From: Enterobacter bugandensis
Lineage (GTDB): Bacteria > Pseudomonadota > Gammaproteobacteria > Enterobacterales > Enterobacteriaceae
Direction: 5' to 3'
DNA length: 64,000 bases
NCBI RefSeq assembly: GCF_900324475.1
Contig: NZ_LT992502.1
Location: 124,001 to 188,000 of the forward strand
The position numbers and the translations under genes are program-made. Positions 1 through 8,413 of the stretch are shown here, in pieces. How positions within the stretch are numbered: position 1 is the first letter of the stretch; every line of letters starts with the position of its first letter. The notes under the pieces are model-generated. The model did not search any database, had not been told where the DNA came from, and saw only the letters and a program-made list of their open reading frames with translations.

Positions 1-27
1 AAAGTGATCCTGAGCTGGGATAAGTAA
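1..27 (+). CDS. tdh: threonine 3-dehydrogenase, C-terminal end only (partial)
   Basis: The window opens inside a reading frame that reads KVILSWDK and then TAA. E. coli threonine dehydrogenase ends in almost the same residues, and tdh is the expected neighbour on this side of yibQ-envC-gpmI. Tdh oxidises L-threonine to 2-amino-3-ketobutyrate in the cytoplasm. Only eight codons are present, so the call depends on this short match plus conserved gene order. Confidence 0.75.
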   Translation, partial: KVILSWDK

Positions 28-28
28 A

Positions 29-56
29 CAAAAAGGGGCCTCAGGCCCCTTTTTTA
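29..56. terminator. bidirectional rho-independent terminator between tdh and a glycosyltransferase gene
   Basis: A 7-bp stem AGGGGCC / GGCCCCT (34-40 and 44-50) with loop TCA is flanked by A residues on the left and a run of T on the right. It can end transcription of tdh on the plus strand and of the convergent glycosyltransferase operon on the minus strand, whose stop codon overlaps the T run. Confidence 0.85.
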
Positions 57-968
57 CTGATTCTTTTTCTCTTCGTCCGTCAGGTAGCGCACCTTGCGGG
101 TATAGTCCTGCCCTTTGAACAGCAATTTGTTATCCGGCGATTCCAGATACTTCTGCCATTCGGAAAGCGGGAAACCCCCGTGCGCGCCAATCACCTCTTT
201 CGGCACAACGGCTTCCTGACCGCCGATCTTCTTGGAGACCGGCCAGTTCATCCAGTCGCCCAGGTTAACCGTTTTAACATCCAGCATGTCCAGCAGCGCA
301 GCGAGCGGCAGCTGATCGGTCGGCGGCTGCGTGTCGTCCATCAGCTCCCAGGTATCCTGGAACAGCGTCAGCCACAGCGGGCAGATGCGACGCCAGGTCT
401 TTTTGGTTGCGGCAAGAAACGCGCCGTTAACGTGATCGACCAGATACGGGCGCACCGTTTCTTTGTAATATGCCGGCACTTTATCTGCGGGGGCGCCGTC
501 CAGCTTGGCGATCATTTTGCCCTGACGGAAGCTGGAGTAGATGTGCATATCGGCCATGTTGATCTGGGGCATCTTCAGCAGGTTGAGATCGGAGTCGATC
601 ATCAATACGCCTTCTCCGCGCGCCTGAAGCGGAGCGTTAAGCTTCACCAGACGGCTGAGGTAGATCTGCTTATAGCGGTACCCCTCTTCACGTTTTGGCA
701 GCGTGAGGGTCACAACGCGGGTTTTTGGCGGCAGCTCGCCGAAAGCAGATTCAGGCTGATCGCTGACGATAACAATCTCGCTGACGTCGGTGGCGTAACG
801 CTCTGCAAAGGTCGCTGATAATAACGCCTCTTCGACGAAATCCGCGCCCGTACAAGGGATCACGATGGAATCAACCGCAACGAGATCGCGCGTGGCCGGA
901 AGGGAAGCGTAAGGAATGTTATGACGCCCGGTAATGTGGCGGTAGCGAGCATTCAGGAATTTAAACAT
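54..968 (-). CDS. putative glycosyltransferase, GT-A-like, second gene of a two-gene operon
   Basis: A 304-residue protein with no signal peptide. The N-terminal half looks like a nucleotide-sugar-binding GT-A fold: an SIVIPCTG strand, a later IVIVSD strand, and a DSD motif in LMIDSDLNLL around residue 125 that could bind the metal and sugar nucleotide. I cannot assign a named family. It lies 15 bp after the upstream GT4 gene and is probably co-transcribed with it. The position, next to tdh where E. coli keeps the LPS-core gene waaH, suggests a role in LPS core or another surface glycan. That role is inference. The start at 968 is the first ATG and has a purine-rich stretch (GAGAAG) just upstream. 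Confidence 0.6.
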   Translation of the reverse strand: MFKFLNARYRHITGRHNIPYASLPATRDLVAVDSIVIPCTGADFVEEALLSATFAERYATDVSEIVIVSDQPESAFGELPPKTRVVTLTLPKREEGYRYKQIYLSRLVKLNAPLQARGEGVLMIDSDLNLLKMPQINMADMHIYSSFRQGKMIAKLDGAPADKVPAYYKETVRPYLVDHVNGAFLAATKKTWRRICPLWLTLFQDTWELMDDTQPPTDQLPLAALLDMLDVKTVNLGDWMNWPVSKKIGGQEAVVPKEVIGAHGGFPLSEWQKYLESPDNKLLFKGQDYTRKVRYLTDEEKKNQ

Positions 969-983
969 GTTCTTCTCGTTTGG

Positions 984-2189
984 TTATTGCGCGCCAAGAA
1001 CGGCCTCGACACCGTTAACATAGCTTTCAATGGCATACACGTTGCAGACATTCTGGTGCGCGGCTGCGGCGAGCCGGGCGCGCAGAGCAGGATCCTGCCA
1101 GATATTATCCAGATGTTGAGCAAGTTGCGACACATCGCTCCACGGAAACAGCAGCCCGGTCGACTCATGGTCGATCAATTCTGCCGTGCCGGTTACCTTT
1201 GAGCCAATCACCGGGATATTCAGCAGCATTGCCTCCAGCACGACGCGGGGCAAACCTTCGCTCTTCGAAGCCAGAATAAACGCGTCAAAGGTGGCGAGAT
1301 AGTCAAAAGGCGTGTTCTGGAAACCGGTAAAAATGATGTGCTCAGCAATCCCCAGCGCGTCAGCCTGCGCCGTCAGCGCGCCGCGTTCAGCCCCTTCACC
1401 GACCAGCACCATCTTCCATTTTGCTTGCGGGTGCTTCTGGTTGAACTGGGCCAGCGCCTCCAGCGTGTGGTGATTGGACTTGCGAGGGATAAGCGACCCA
1501 ATGCTGCCGAACACAAACGTCTCATCATCAATGTTCAGACGCTGGCGCATGGCGCGTCGGTCGGGCAAAGGCTGGTGGATGTCGATGGCGTTGTTGACCG
1601 TGGTACACAGCTCGGGCCGGACGCCATGCTGAAGAAGCACGCGTTCAACGCCGTGCGAGACGGCGATGATTTTTGTGGCATGGGCATTCACCAGCTTCAC
1701 CAGCGGTGGGGTCAATACAGGTTCAATGCGACAGTGCTGAATCAACCGCGCCTGCAGTTTCGCTGCCGCGAGATAGCCTTCCTCATTTGAGCCGGGTTGG
1801 TTATTCATATAGAGCGTATCGAAACCGCCCTCCATGAAAAGCGTCTCGATTTTGCTGACGTTAGGCCTGATTCGCCACAGGATATCCACGTAACGAGTCA
1901 ATGCCTTACGGGCGCTGCGTGAGAAAAAAAGCAGGCTACGTCCCGCTTCCTTCAGTAATTTGGCCCAGAGCGGCTGCTGACGCTGAGGGATCACGATGAG
2001 CGGGATCCCGATGCTGTTGAGCACCTGACCAATCGTCTCACCTTCAGCGCGGCTATAATCACTGTAAAAACAACACGTAATATCGAATTTATCGCGATTG
2101 ATCCGCTTCAGGAGCTCAAGCATACTGTTGGTGCCTCCCCCCCATTCTTTACCCGTATCCAGGAGGAGAATTTTACTTTTGTGCGGCAT
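984..2189 (-). CDS. glycosyltransferase family 4 (GT-B fold)
   Basis: A 401-residue protein with the layout of a GT4 enzyme. A glycine-rich acceptor-side N terminus (DTGKEWGGGTN) is followed by a C-terminal nucleotide-sugar domain with FGSIGSLIPRKSN, a VLVGEG strand and the EX7E signature EGLPRVVLE. Such enzymes transfer hexoses or heptoses from nucleotide sugars at the inner face of the cytoplasmic membrane during LPS core, O-antigen or capsule synthesis. It is the promoter-proximal gene of the pair with the next glycosyltransferase. Donor and acceptor cannot be told from sequence. Family confidence is high; role in LPS core is inferred from location. Confidence 0.8.
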   Translation of the reverse strand: MPHKSKILLLDTGKEWGGGTNSMLELLKRINRDKFDITCCFYSDYSRAEGETIGQVLNSIGIPLIVIPQRQQPLWAKLLKEAGRSLLFFSRSARKALTRYVDILWRIRPNVSKIETLFMEGGFDTLYMNNQPGSNEEGYLAAAKLQARLIQHCRIEPVLTPPLVKLVNAHATKIIAVSHGVERVLLQHGVRPELCTTVNNAIDIHQPLPDRRAMRQRLNIDDETFVFGSIGSLIPRKSNHHTLEALAQFNQKHPQAKWKMVLVGEGAERGALTAQADALGIAEHIIFTGFQNTPFDYLATFDAFILASKSEGLPRVVLEAMLLNIPVIGSKVTGTAELIDHESTGLLFPWSDVSQLAQHLDNIWQDPALRARLAAAAHQNVCNVYAIESYVNGVEAVLGAQ

Positions 2190-2242
2190 GTCTGAATCCG
2201 TGTGCTACCCTTCATCTGACTGCATTATAAAGAATCTGTTGA

Positions 2243-2268
2243 AATAAAATAGATTTTTCTATTTTATT
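2243..2268. repeat. perfect 10-bp inverted repeat in the divergent glycosyltransferase promoter region
   Basis: AATAAAATAG (2243-2252) and CTATTTTATT (2259-2268) form a perfect inverted repeat with a 6-nt spacer inside the 205-bp AT-rich gap between two divergent glycosyltransferase genes. It could be a regulator-binding site or a cruciform/hairpin. No T run typical of a terminator follows the plus-strand arm. Confidence 0.5.
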
Positions 2269-2394
2269 GCGCTTCAGAATTAGACAAAACGTCATACGTG
2301 CTTATTTGAAAAGTGTGATTCAGGACTTTAATCATCTCTACTCATTTATATAGTATTAATCATATTCATTTATGCTGCTGTTGAGAGTGGAAAC

Positions 2395-3195
2395 ATGTTT
2401 AAAATAACGATCTGCTTATTAACGTTTAATTCTGAAAGATTATTGCACGATGTTATTCCGCCTCTTTTAAAAATAGCGGATGAGATCGTCGTTGTAGATT
2501 CAGGCAGTACGGACAAAACACGTTTTATTTGTGAGAGCTATGGACTGCTCCCTGTCTATAAAAAATTTGGCTGGCATGGCGAGCAGATGAATCATGCCAT
2601 ATCCTTAGCCAGCAATGACTGGGTCCTGTGCATCGACAGTGATGAAATTCTTGACCAGGAAACAGTTGATGCTATTTCAGCGTTAAAAGCAGATGATGAA
2701 CCTGACCCCGGAACGGCATGGCGAATATGCCGCCACTGGTTTGTTCTGGGTGAAGAAGTCCGGACGATCTATCCTGTTTCATCCCCTGATTACCCTGTGC
2801 GTCTTTTTAACCGTAAACAGTCCCGATTTAATAACAGACCGGTAGACGATCAGGTGGAAGGTTTTCTCCGTTGTGAATGTATTCCGGGCTATGTAAAACA
2901 TGATACGTTTCCCACTCTGCATGAGCTTTTTAACAAATTAAATTGTTATACAACCCGTCTGGTACAATATCATAAAATACGCCCCTCTATCGGGCGCGGC
3001 ATCATCAGTGCCATCGGGGCTTTTTTTAAATGGTATTTGTTTAGCGGCGCCTGGCGTCAGGGTAAAGTGGGGGTGGCGACAGGACTGTATGCCACAGCCT
3101 ACAGCTTTTTGAAGTATTTCAAATCCTGGTATCTGCATCAGGAGAAAAAAGAGCCCGTTGCGAATGAGCAGACGGGCTCTCAGATTGCGAAATAA
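2395..3195 (+). CDS. glycosyltransferase family 2, WaaE/KdtX-like
   Basis: A 266-residue GT2 enzyme. The N terminus shows the classic GT2 pattern (ITICLLTFNSE, then EIVVVDSGSTDKT), followed by the donor-binding CIDSDE motif near residue 80. The protein resembles the WaaE/KdtX/LgtF group, which adds glucose to the inner-core heptose of LPS, so transfer onto LPS core is the best guess. It occupies the place of E. coli waaH between tdh and yibQ, but E. coli WaaH is a longer, different glycosyltransferase. The upstream gap is AT-rich. Its last codons contain the terminator of the opposing gpmI-envC-yibQ operon. Confidence 0.75.
   Translation: MFKITICLLTFNSERLLHDVIPPLLKIADEIVVVDSGSTDKTRFICESYGLLPVYKKFGWHGEQMNHAISLASNDWVLCIDSDEILDQETVDAISALKADDEPDPGTAWRICRHWFVLGEEVRTIYPVSSPDYPVRLFNRKQSRFNNRPVDDQVEGFLRCECIPGYVKHDTFPTLHELFNKLNCYTTRLVQYHKIRPSIGRGIISAIGAFFKWYLFSGAWRQGKVGVATGLYATAYSFLKYFKSWYLHQEKKEPVANEQTGSQIAK
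3145..3180 (-). terminator. minus-strand terminator of the gpmI-envC-yibQ operon, embedded in the GT2 coding sequence
   Basis: Read on the minus strand, stem AGAGCCCGT / ACGGGCTCT (3172-3180 and 3150-3158) is followed at once by six T. It lies about 20 bp after the yibQ stop codon, as expected for a factor-independent terminator. At the same time it encodes residues near the C terminus of the GT2 protein on the plus strand. Confidence 0.85.
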
Positions 3196-3198
3196 GCG

Positions 3199-4131
3199 TC
3201 AGGCTTTCTTGCCCCATCCCTGCCACTGCTGCTGGACGTATTTCACCAGCGTACTGTTACTGATGCTGTCTCCGATGACAGAGAAGACGCGGGTCGCGTA
3301 GACCGGTTCTAGCGGCTGCTTCGGTACACAGCGCTTCACGCCGCGGAACGGGTTACGCGGTACCGTCGGGACGGGCTGCGCAGAATTCGGCGTAGAGGTA
3401 TCCACCTGCGGCTCGTTCAGCAGATCGCTCGGGCGTACCAGGGTGATATCGGCGGGTAAGGTCGGCAGCATTTGCTGCAAAACGCGAACGGTAGACGGAT
3501 GCGGGTGCCCGATGGCAATCGCCGAACCGTTACGGCGCGCCAGCTGTACCGCGCGGTTGAACTGCACGCGGATATCCGCTTCGTTCTGGGAGTCGTCCAG
3601 GAAGACTTTACGCTTAATGACCTTCACACCCGTACCCTGAGCGGCACGCATCGCCTGGCTGTTGCCAATGGTCATGCTGTCGAGGAAATAGAGATTGTAA
3701 CGCTCCAGCGCCTGCATCACCTTCAGCATACCGTACAGGCTGGAGGTCATCGCGCTACCCATATGGTTGTTCAGACCCACGGCATACGGCACCTTGTTGT
3801 AGGCGTCGCGGATGATGCGTTCGATCTCATCGCTGCTCATATCCGGGCGCAGGGTGTCTTTTTCCAGCGGCTGCTTGCTGAGCGGTGCCATCGGAAGATG
3901 GATGAGGACCTGGTGGCCGCTATTGTGCGCTTTGGTCGCCATTTCATGCGCGTGAGGCGCATTCGGCAGGACGGCGACGGAGATGGCTGACGGCATCGCC
4001 AGCACCTGATTTTCATAGTGTGGTCGATAACCGAAGTCATCAATCACGATGGCGAGTTTACCTGCATATACCGGTGCAGCCAGCGCCAGTGCGCTGACGA
4101 CGGAGAGAACCATTCGACGAAATTGAAGCAA
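3199..4131 (-). CDS. yibQ: divergent polysaccharide deacetylase family protein YibQ
   Basis: A 310-residue exported protein of the divergent polysaccharide deacetylase family. It shows the NodB-like landmarks VIDDFGYR, HLPMAP and a late GHPHP. Its function is not established in E. coli. The start is taken as TTG at 4131: this gives a proper signal peptide (MLQFRR, a hydrophobic stretch, then PVYA/G near residue 23) and lies a few bases after GGGAAGA. The in-frame ATG at 4113 would lose the positive charges. The gene starts 3 bp after envC and is the last of gpmI-envC-yibQ, so it probably acts on peptidoglycan or another envelope glycan in the periplasm. Confidence 0.9.
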   Translation of the reverse strand: MLQFRRMVLSVVSALALAAPVYAGKLAIVIDDFGYRPHYENQVLAMPSAISVAVLPNAPHAHEMATKAHNSGHQVLIHLPMAPLSKQPLEKDTLRPDMSSDEIERIIRDAYNKVPYAVGLNNHMGSAMTSSLYGMLKVMQALERYNLYFLDSMTIGNSQAMRAAQGTGVKVIKRKVFLDDSQNEADIRVQFNRAVQLARRNGSAIAIGHPHPSTVRVLQQMLPTLPADITLVRPSDLLNEPQVDTSTPNSAQPVPTVPRNPFRGVKRCVPKQPLEPVYATRVFSVIGDSISNSTLVKYVQQQWQGWGKKA

Positions 4132-4134
4132 AAC

Positions 4135-5418
4135 TTATCTTCCCAACCACGGCTGTGGATTGACCGCCTGACCCTGACGACGAATTTCGAAATAGAGTGA
4201 CGGGCGGCCCTGACCGCCACTGCTGCCCACAAGGGCGATGGGTTGGCCGGCGCGCACCTGGGTGCCGACGCTGACCAGCGCGCTCTGGTTGTAGCCGTAA
4301 AGGCTCATGTCGCCTTTACCATGCTCGACCACCACCACCAGCCCGTAACCCTGCAGCCAGTCGGCCAGAATCACGCGGCCATCGGCGATGGCTTTTACTT
4401 CGCTACCTTCAGACGCACCGATAACGATCCCTTTCCAACGTAGCTCACCCTGCAGCTGTTCGCCATAGCGATGCAGAATAGTGCCGCGAACGGGCCAGTA
4501 GGCCTGGCCGCGCGGGGAACCCAGACCGCCGGTACGCGACATCAGGGAGCGTTCGCTTTCGCTTGGCTTGTAGGTGGTCCCTTTGCGGGAGGCTTCCTGC
4601 TGCTTGTCGCGAACCGCCTGCGCCTCGCGGGCCTCTTTTTCGGCGCGCGCCTTCGCTGCGGCTTCCGCACGGGCAATGCTGTTACGCAGTTTTGATTCGT
4701 TGGCGCGCATTTCGCTCAGCTGGCTCTGTCCTGCCTGAATGGAGGACTCAAGACCGGACAGCGTTTTCTTGCGTTCGTTACGGGCCTGCTCAAGTTTCGC
4801 CTGCTGCGCTTTTTGTTCGTAGAGCAACGTCTGCTGCTGGCTCTGCTTCTCTTCCAGCTCCGCTTTTTGGGTGGAGACCTCTTCACGCGTTTGTTTCAGC
4901 TGTGCAATGGTCTCCTGACGCGCCTGGTTCAGATAGCCGAAATAGGCCTGCAGACGTTGGCCGCGCTGGCTCTCTTCACCGCTGAGGATCAGCTGGAGTC
5001 CGGTATGCTCACCCTGGCGGAATGCGGCATCCAGCTGTGCTGCGAGGTTGCGCTCCTGCGCATCACGCTGGCGCTCCAGTTTGGCAATCGACGCATTCAT
5101 CTCGTCGATCTGTTTGTTCAACTGGGTGAGGGTGTTTTGCGTTTCACGGAGTTTACGTGCGGCAGCGGAGATGGCCTCTTCCTGCTGCTTAAGCTGGGCG
5201 AGCAGGGTGGCGCGCTGCTGTTGCTGCTGGCGTACCGCACGCTCTTTGGCGGCGATATCGGCCTGAATGGATTTCAGCTGGTCGCGGTCATCCGCGTGGG
5301 CGGATGCGGCGCACAGCAATACGCCAGCGCTGAGTGCGCTGGCGCAAAGCAGAGGTCTGACTGATAGCCTAAGCGGCTTCACGACCCATGTGATTGAAAA
5401 AATCGCCTTTCCCCTCAT
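4135..5418 (-). CDS. envC: murein hydrolase activator EnvC
   Basis: A 427-residue periplasmic protein that activates the amidases AmiA and AmiB at the division septum and is controlled by FtsEX. A signal sequence runs to about residue 42 (ASAHA/DDRDQ). A long heptad-rich, Gln- and Glu-rich coiled coil follows to about residue 280, then a C-terminal LytM/M23-like domain ending in PQPWLGR. The known family member lacks metal-binding residues in this domain and works as an activator, not an enzyme. The N terminus is eight residues longer than the 419-residue E. coli protein as I remember it. The gene follows gpmI by 9 bp. Confidence 0.95.
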   Translation of the reverse strand: MRGKAIFSITWVVKPLRLSVRPLLCASALSAGVLLCAASAHADDRDQLKSIQADIAAKERAVRQQQQQRATLLAQLKQQEEAISAAARKLRETQNTLTQLNKQIDEMNASIAKLERQRDAQERNLAAQLDAAFRQGEHTGLQLILSGEESQRGQRLQAYFGYLNQARQETIAQLKQTREEVSTQKAELEEKQSQQQTLLYEQKAQQAKLEQARNERKKTLSGLESSIQAGQSQLSEMRANESKLRNSIARAEAAAKARAEKEAREAQAVRDKQQEASRKGTTYKPSESERSLMSRTGGLGSPRGQAYWPVRGTILHRYGEQLQGELRWKGIVIGASEGSEVKAIADGRVILADWLQGYGLVVVVEHGKGDMSLYGYNQSALVSVGTQVRAGQPIALVGSSGGQGRPSLYFEIRRQGQAVNPQPWLGR

Positions 5419-5427
5419 GGGGAGCGA

Positions 5428-6972
5428 TTATTCCACGATGAACAGCGGCTTACCAGTCATCTCTTCAGGGATCGGCATACCCATCAGCGACAACATGGTT
5501 GGCGCGATGTCGGAAAGCTTGCCGCCTTCTACTGCTTTCAGTGATTTATCACCCACATAAATCAGCGGAACAGGCAGGTTGGTATGGGCGGTGTGCGCCT
5601 GACCGGTTGCCGGGTCACGCATCTGCTCGGCGTTACCGTGGTCAGCGGTGATCAGCAGCTGGCCGCCAACGGACTCAACCGCTTTCGCAACCTGCTCAAC
5701 GCAGTGGTCCAGCGCTTCAACCGCCTTCACTGCCGCTTCCATTACGCCGGTATGGCCGACCATGTCGCCGTTCGGGTAGTTACAAATGATGGTGTCGTAC
5801 TTGCCGCTTTCGATGGCCGCGACCAGTTTTTCAGTCAATTCCGCAGAGCTCATCTCTGGCTGCAGATCGTAAGTCGCGACTTTCGGCGAGTTGATCAGAA
5901 TGCGCTCTTCGCCTTTGAACGGCTCTTCAACGCCGCCGTTAAAGAAGAAGGTCACGTGCGCGTATTTTTCCGTTTCGGAAATACGCAGCTGCGTTTTGTC
6001 GTTCTTCGCCATCCACTCACCGAAGGTGTTAGCCAGCGAGGCTGGTGGGTACGCGCACGGCGCTTTGATGTCTGCCGCGTATTCGGTCAGCTGGATGAAG
6101 TCGATGTTAACCACTTTCTTACGGGCAAAACCGTCGAAGTCGCTGTTGACGAACGCACGGGTGATTTCGCGCGCGCGGTCAGCGCGGAAGTTCATAAAGA
6201 TCAGCGCGTCGCCATCTTCCATTGCGGCATCGGCCTGGCCTTCAGCGCGGATCACGGACGCTTTTACGAATTCATCGTTTTCATCACGCGCGTAAGCGGC
6301 TTCAAGTGCTTCAACCGCAGTCGGGAACTGGAATTCCCCTTTTGCCAGAGTCATCAGGTCATAGGCCTGTTCAACGCGATCCCAGCGGTTGTCGCGGTCC
6401 ATAGCGTAGTAACGGCCAATGATGGAGGCCACGCGGCCTTTGCCCAGCGCGGCGAATTTGTTTTCGAAAGCTTTCAGGGACCCTTCTGCGCTGCGCGGTG
6501 GCGTGTCTCGACCGTCCAGGAAGGCGTGCAGGTAGATTTTTTCCGCACCGCGTTCAGCGGCCAGTTCAACCATCGCCATGATGTGATCTTCGTGGCTGTG
6601 CACGCCGCCTGCGGAGAGCAGACCCATGATGTGCACCGCTTTACCTGCCGCAACGGCTTTATCTACCGCACCGCAGAGAACCGGGTTAGCGAAGAAGGTG
6701 CGCTCTTTGATTTCGACGTCCAGACGGGTCAGATCCTGATACACGATACGACCCGCGCCGAGGTTAACGTGGCCAACTTCGGAGTTGCCCATCTGGCGAT
6801 CCGGCAGGCCCACTTCCAGACCGGATGCGTCAATCAGGGTATGCGGACGTTTTGCCCACAGTGCATCCATGACCGGGGTTTTTGCGTTGAAAATAGCGTT
6901 ATCCTGGCTATCTTCACGGTAGCCATAGCCATCCAGAATCACCAGTACCATAGGTTTTTTAGAAACCGACAT
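5428..6972 (-). CDS. gpmI: 2,3-bisphosphoglycerate-independent phosphoglycerate mutase
   Basis: A 514-residue cytoplasmic enzyme that interconverts 3- and 2-phosphoglycerate in glycolysis with two Mn ions and a phosphoserine intermediate. The first metal-binding aspartate is in [10 protein letters not shown], and the nucleophilic serine lies in [10 protein letters not shown]. Later metal ligands are in [14 protein letters not shown] and [10 protein letters not shown]. An upstream extension to 7086 stays open, but the start is set at 6972 ([10 protein letters not shown]) because it matches the family N terminus and length and is preceded by a GAGG ribosome-binding site. It is the first gene of the operon with envC and yibQ. 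The yibN gene diverges from it. Confidence 0.97.
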   Translation of the reverse strand: MSVSKKPMVLVILDGYGYREDSQDNAIFNAKTPVMDALWAKRPHTLIDASGLEVGLPDRQMGNSEVGHVNLGAGRIVYQDLTRLDVEIKERTFFANPVLCGAVDKAVAAGKAVHIMGLLSAGGVHSHEDHIMAMVELAAERGAEKIYLHAFLDGRDTPPRSAEGSLKAFENKFAALGKGRVASIIGRYYAMDRDNRWDRVEQAYDLMTLAKGEFQFPTAVEALEAAYARDENDEFVKASVIRAEGQADAAMEDGDALIFMNFRADRAREITRAFVNSDFDGFARKKVVNIDFIQLTEYAADIKAPCAYPPASLANTFGEWMAKNDKTQLRISETEKYAHVTFFFNGGVEEPFKGEERILINSPKVATYDLQPEMSSAELTEKLVAAIESGKYDTIICNYPNGDMVGHTGVMEAAVKAVEALDHCVEQVAKAVESVGGQLLITADHGNAEQMRDPATGQAHTAHTNLPVPLIYVGDKSLKAVEGGKLSDIAPTMLSLMGMPIPEEMTGKPLFIVE

Positions 6973-7218
6973 TGCAACAACCTCATGCTCAAGAGTCAAA
7001 ATTTGCGTAATTTTACTACAGCTGAATCGATCAAATAGCCGCAGAAGATCAAAGAAAGCGCGGGGGCAAGATGCTGACCGGACCATTTTGAGGCATTTTT
7101 TTAGGTGGCATGCCGCAGAAAATGGATTAGGTTATGGTCGCTGGCTGTATTTGCCAGAACGCACAGGTATACTCCTGTCCTGGTTTTTTTATCACTTAGT
7201 CGGGAGTAGTTACCCTCC

Positions 7219-7650
7219 ATGCAAGAAATTATGCAATTCGTTAGCCGCCATCCGGTACTGAGCATCGCGTGGATTGGCCTGCTGGCTGCTGTGCTGTTCA
7301 CCACATTTAAGAGCCTGACGTCTAAGATTAAGGTTATCACCCGTGGTGAAGCGACGCGTCTGATTAACAAAGAAGATGCCGTCGTTGTCGATCTGCGTCA
7401 GCGTGACGATTTCCGTAAAGGTCACATTGCCGGCGCAATCAACCTGTTGCCAGCTGAAATCAAAGCCAACAACGTTGGTGAGCTTGAGAAACACAAAGCC
7501 CAGCCCATTATCGTTGTGGATGCGACCGGTATGCAGGCGCAGGAATCTGCCAGCGCGCTTTACAAAGCGGGCTTCGAAAACGTAACGGTACTGAAAGAAG
7601 GGATTTCCGGCTGGAGCGGGGAAAATCTTCCTTTGGTTCGCGGTAAATAA
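7219..7650 (+). CDS. yibN: membrane-anchored rhodanese-like protein YibN
   Basis: A 143-residue protein with one N-terminal membrane segment (about residues 10-30, [12 protein letters not shown]) and a single cytoplasmic rhodanese domain ([18 protein letters not shown]). At the active-site loop it reads [10 protein letters not shown], without the cysteine that carries sulfur in true sulfurtransferases, so it is probably a binding or adaptor version. It heads the cluster yibN-grxC-secB-gpsA-cysE, a conserved group linked to protein export, redox and lipid precursor supply. Regulation is not visible beyond the 132-bp divergent gap with gpmI. Confidence 0.92.
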   Translation: MQEIMQFVSRHPVLSIAWIGLLAAVLFTTFKSLTSKIKVITRGEATRLINKEDAVVVDLRQRDDFRKGHIAGAINLLPAEIKANNVGELEKHKAQPIIVVDATGMQAQESASALYKAGFENVTVLKEGISGWSGENLPLVRGK

Positions 7651-7661
7651 GGAGTTCAGTC

Positions 7662-7913
7662 ATGGCCAATATTGAGATCTACACCAAAGCGACGTGCCCG
7701 TTCTGCCACCGTGCGAAAGCGCTGCTGAGCAGCAAAGGCGTCACGTTCCAGGAACTGCCGATCGACGGTGACGCGATCAAACGCGAAGAGATGATCCAAC
7801 GTAGTGGTCGTACGACGGTTCCGCAGATTTTTATTGATGCGCAGCACATTGGCGGCTGTGATGACTTGTATGCGCTCGATGCCCGTGGTGGACTCGATCC
7901 GCTGCTGAGCTAA
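7662..7913 (+). CDS. grxC: glutaredoxin 3
   Basis: An 83-residue glutaredoxin with the dithiol active site CPFC at residues 12-15, the TVPQIF loop with its cis-proline, and the GGCDDL glutathione-binding motif. It reduces protein disulfides and glutathione mixed disulfides in the cytoplasm using glutathione. Length matches the family exactly. The start at 7662 follows AAGGAG. It lies 11 bp after yibN and 32 bp before secB. Confidence 0.97.
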   Translation: MANIEIYTKATCPFCHRAKALLSSKGVTFQELPIDGDAIKREEMIQRSGRTTVPQIFIDAQHIGGCDDLYALDARGGLDPLLS

Positions 7914-7945
7914 GAGACTTTAGGACAATTAAAAAGGGTATTTCC

Positions 7946-8413
7946 ATGTCAGAACAAAACAACACCGAAATGACTTTCCAGATCCAGCGTATCTACACCA
8001 AGGATGTCTCTTTCGAAGCGCCAAATGCGCCGCACGTTTTCCAGAAAGACTGGCAGCCAGAGGTTAAACTTGATCTGGATACCGCATCCACCCAGCTGGC
8101 GGATGACGTGTATGAAGTCGTACTGCGTGTGACCGTGACCGCCTCTCTGGGCGAAGAAACTGCATTCCTGTGCGAAGTACAGCAGGGCGGTATCTTCTCC
8201 ATCGGCGGCATCGAAGGCAACCAGATGGCGCATTGCCTGGGTGCATACTGCCCGAACATCCTGTTCCCGTATGCCCGTGAATGCATCACCAGCCTGGTTT
8301 CTCGCGGTACATTCCCGCAACTGAACCTTGCGCCAGTGAACTTTGATGCGCTGTTCATGAACTATCTGCAGCAGCAGGCTGGCGAAGGTGCCGAACAACA
8401 TCAGGATGCCTGA
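7946..8413 (+). CDS. secB: protein-export chaperone SecB
   Basis: A 155-residue homotetrameric chaperone that holds presecretory proteins unfolded and hands them to SecA at the Sec translocon. Recognisable conserved parts are [23 protein letters not shown] and the C-terminal [16 protein letters not shown] followed by a polar tail that contacts SecA. Length equals the E. coli protein. A ribosome-binding site AGGG precedes the ATG. Its stop codon overlaps the gpsA start (TGATG), which suggests coupled translation. Confidence 0.98.
   Translation: MSEQNNTEMTFQIQRIYTKDVSFEAPNAPHVFQKDWQPEVKLDLDTASTQLADDVYEVVLRVTVTASLGEETAFLCEVQQGGIFSIGGIEGNQMAHCLGAYCPNILFPYARECITSLVSRGTFPQLNLAPVNFDALFMNYLQQQAGEGAEQHQDA

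Noticed and set aside
953..1202. Small overlapping frames within the GT4 gene
   Set aside because: They sit inside a conserved glycosyltransferase gene, with no ribosome-binding site and no sequence likeness to a family.
5584..7038. 484-codon open frame antisense to gpmI
   Set aside because: Same cause; gpmI is fully conserved on the other strand, and the antisense product has no family features.
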